Positions 7,101 to 8,119 of a stretch of 8,119 nt of DNA are shown piece after piece; position 1 is the stretch's first letter; each line of letters begins with the position of its first letter. The position numbers were made by a program, and so were the translations under genes. The stretch is from Oscillospiraceae bacterium. Its GTDB lineage: Bacteria > Bacillota > Clostridia > Oscillospirales > UBA929. The stretch covers positions 1 through 8,119 of the forward strand of contig JAITDM010000242.1 of assembly GCA_031282535.1 (NCBI GenBank). The letters are read 5' to 3'. The notes beneath the pieces were generated by a model. The model did no database searches. It had not been told where the DNA came from and saw only the letters and a program-made list of their open reading frames with translations.

Positions 7101-8119
7101 GCACATACAACCTGGTTTTCCGCCACGCGAACTTTGCCGCGCGGACCAACGCCGTGGACGTTTCGATCGACGGGGGCGGCACGTTCACCGTGAGTTTCCC
7201 GCAGACCGCGCCGGCGGGCGCCACCGGGGGCGCGCAGTACTATACGTTCGCCGACAGCGTGCCGTATCCCATCACCCTGACCGCCGGAAGGCACACGCTG
7301 ACGCTGGTTTCCAAGACGACGGGCGCCGGCAACATCAGCGCGCTGAAATTCACACCGGTGCTCGCCGCAAGCAGCGCGCCCGTCAGAGCGCAGGCGGCGG
7401 CCTTTGCGTTCAAAGCCGCCGCGTCGAGCGCTGCGCAGGCCGGCGCCACGCGCGGGTACACCTATGACCCTGCCGAGTATACGCCGTTTTATAACACCGA
7501 CCGCGAAAATTCGATCTTCAATCCGGGCGCGAGCGCCGGCCCGAAGCTCATGGATGTGTACAACGGCGACATCACGCTGGACGATTTCGTGAAGAATTTC
7601 ACGATCGCTGAGATGGCCGAGCTTTCCCAGGGGCATGGGGCCGGCGTACCGAGCGGCACTGGGACCCTGGGCGGTCTGGACAGGCTTGGCGCGCCGGCGC
7701 TTGAGACCGCCGACGGGCCGGCCGGGCTGCGCATTGACAGCGCGACCGCCTGGCCGATCGGGACGATGCTCGCCTGCACGTGGAACACCCCGCTCATTGA
7801 GAAGATGGGCGAGGCCGTCGCCGCCGAGATGGTCGCGAACAGGGTGGATATCTGGCTCGCACCGGGCATGAACATCCACCGCAACCCGCTCTGCGGCCGC
7901 AATTTCGAGTACTATTCCGAGGACCCGCTGGTGACGGGCAAGATCGCCGCCGCCCTGACGCGCGGCGTCCAGACCTTGAACGTCGGCGTGACGCTCAAGC
8001 ACTACGCCTTCAACAACCAGGAGCAGAACCGCAACGGCGGTTCGAACTCGGTGCTGACAGAGCGCGCGGCCCGCGAGATTTACCTCAAGGGCTTTGAAAT
8101 CGCCATCAAAGAGAGCGAC
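4148..8119 (+). CDS. Secreted multi-modular GH3 glycosidase with inverted domain order, 3' incomplete
   Basis: The frame stays open for 1324 codons and runs off the window. Residues 1-34 form a signal peptide (basic MYRKRGKLRK, hydrophobic core, likely cut after VSA at 34), so the enzyme is exported. Residues about 42-305 are the GH3 C-terminal domain: GPEGMVLLKN, GGTGSGDVN (88-96), SRNSGEGGDR with the probable acid/base E160, AWQAGMEGGNAIADVL (218-233), and EDIYVGYRYF. Residues about 330-422 are the Fn3-like domain (VVQVYFEGPGG...ELAAFEK). Four beta-sandwich repeats follow (473-1072), then an Ala-rich linker (about 1074-1100). From about 1140 the GH3 N-terminal barrel begins: DGPAGLR (D1189), GMNIHRNPLCGRNFEYYSEDP (split here as GMNIHRNP at 1240 and GRNFEYYSEDP at 1250), K1284-H1285. 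The nucleophile Asp is expected beyond the end. Inverted GH3 enzymes are known, for example beta-glucosidases of Ruminococcus albus and Butyrivibrio fibrisolvens. Beta-glucosidase activity is likely, but the substrate is not predictable. Confidence 0.93.
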   Translation, partial: MYRKRGKLRKILAVCLALTMVLVPSLVSPAIVSAAPAEGNPELSRAIGPEGMVLLKNDAGADGAQVLPLKSTDKISVFGGAQINTIKGGTGSGDVNVPYNRNVLYGIRQKVAASKIALDTATSAEYESNTGYTATDEFVQKAKDAGSNKAVVVLSRNSGEGGDRSAGKGDYYLSDAETALLQRVTAKFADVVVVLNIGGVMDLTWVDSYPQIKSVLLAWQAGMEGGNAIADVLVGDQYPSGHLVDTFAKSYDYYPSSTASGIGTFGGNGDVYYGEDIYVGYRYFATADPTYAKVQYEFGYGLGYTQLNTVPALSGSAPDYGPVAVEGGNIKVSAVVTNAGTAYKGKEVVQVYFEGPGGALNKPARELAAFEKTGELAPGASQTLDISFPISDLSSYDDLGVTGHKSCWVIEPGRYWIYVGNSVKNAVKVGYYEVADLVVTEEAHEYLTPSAGFDVLIDPTTGDTRHNGPETPPVTFAIVNNKTSVVNAYEPSKRSAGISFPVGTSAGVPSVVGFEAGTWLQYSVTVQQAGDYYFTATYSNGNPTVSDAFDIFVDEEPAKLNTENIALPNTSTSSMYQMKDSARYLITLPEGSHVIKLVSKANGNGYLNFLNFRPSWIEAGVVTVDALTSSKLTIADTFLENLIGTSVMETIPNGGGEKCIGAFQTNSTLTYKLIIEQENDYDITIDYANGNAAMTDSIRFYLTDSTENVTANQLVTNPATIAIAQTASSGAARYYTFVNSEPYTVHLPAGTYYFTIQSRAGSAGNLRSLSFKPSAFVVSKSRTTMIGAYLASTMTSAIRIETVPATGLSTVAYFNSGEALTYKLNVEQAGLYKFQLNYANGRAAIADPFTITVNGNATTANGDPTDIKVTMVQTGDGSGAGAWYNPAMSDIYLFDLPAGAVTLTFTAKTSVGNLNYFTLRPADLPDGLFEISATETTIGPAYPPTSFVKKGSFAWENVPGTEDQCTGNFDTGTTITYTLDVAAGGTYNLVFRHANFAARTNAVDVSIDGGGTFTVSFPQTAPAGATGGAQYYTFADSVPYPITLTAGRHTLTLVSKTTGAGNISALKFTPVLAASSAPVRAQAAAFAFKAAASSAAQAGATRGYTYDPAEYTPFYNTDRENSIFNPGASAGPKLMDVYNGDITLDDFVKNFTIAEMAELSQGHGAGVPSGTGTLGGLDRLGAPALETADGPAGLRIDSATAWPIGTMLACTWNTPLIEKMGEAVAAEMVANRVDIWLAPGMNIHRNPLCGRNFEYYSEDPLVTGKIAAALTRGVQTLNVGVTLKHYAFNNQEQNRNGGSNSVLTERAAREIYLKGFEIAIKESD
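5564..7363 (+). repeat. Four tandem carbohydrate-binding-like modules inside the GH3 protein
   Basis: At the protein level four divergent copies of about 140-150 residues follow each other: residues about 473-616, 622-774, 776-922 and 932-1072. Each has a central strand pair such as LTYKLNVEQAGLYKFQLNYA (copy 3), or LQYSVTVQQAGDYYFTATYS (copy 1), usually followed by N-G and a D-x-F/I-x-I-x-V strand. Each ends in a T/LPAG-type turn, a strand, a K/R residue and G-N-L/I-x-x-L-x-F-x-P. This pattern is that of CBM6/CBM35-like beta-sandwich modules. Sugar binding by them is inferred; ligand residues cannot be assigned by eye. The copies differ strongly, so the duplication is old. Confidence 0.75.

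Overview
The window looks like a chromosomal piece of a GC-rich Gram-positive bacterium, most likely a clostridial lineage. The evidence is the xseA-xseB-ispA gene order, strong GGAGG-type ribosome binding sites, a sigma-A-like promoter, U-tailed intrinsic terminators, and a Gram-positive style signal peptide on a large secreted sugar hydrolase. I cannot name a species from the sequence.

All genes are on the + strand. Positions 1-2070 hold a compact housekeeping run: the 3' part of xseA (exodeoxyribonuclease VII large subunit), xseB (small subunit, GTG start) and ispA (farnesyl diphosphate synthase), with almost no space between the genes. Positions 2132-3582 hold two overlapping genes that are clearly less GC-rich than their neighbours. 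The first is an ABC-type AAA ATPase of the OLD/AAA_15/AAA_21 kind. The second is a 170-residue protein with a D...E-V-K pattern that suggests a PD-(D/E)XK nuclease fold. This pair looks like a horizontally acquired two-gene conflict or defence module placed behind ispA. It is closed by a near-perfect 19-bp hairpin terminator at 3598-3642.

Positions 3643-4147 are a long non-coding stretch. It carries a good promoter (TTGACT-17-TATTCT, 3721-3749), an early terminator-like hairpin (3830-3855), several GC-rich hairpins, a heptamer tandem repeat flanked by a direct repeat, and the ribosome binding site of the next gene. The implied 5' leader is about 390 nt and may be an attenuated or regulated leader.

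From 4148 to the end of the window one open frame runs for 1324 codons without a stop and leaves the window. It encodes a secreted family 3 glycoside hydrolase with inverted domain order: signal peptide, GH3 C-terminal domain with the acid/base Glu, Fn3-like domain, four tandem carbohydrate-binding-like beta-sandwich repeats, an Ala-rich linker, then the start of the GH3 N-terminal barrel. The catalytic nucleophile should lie just past the window.

The most interesting items are the ATPase/nuclease-like pair, the inverted multi-module GH3 enzyme, and the structured leader in front of it.
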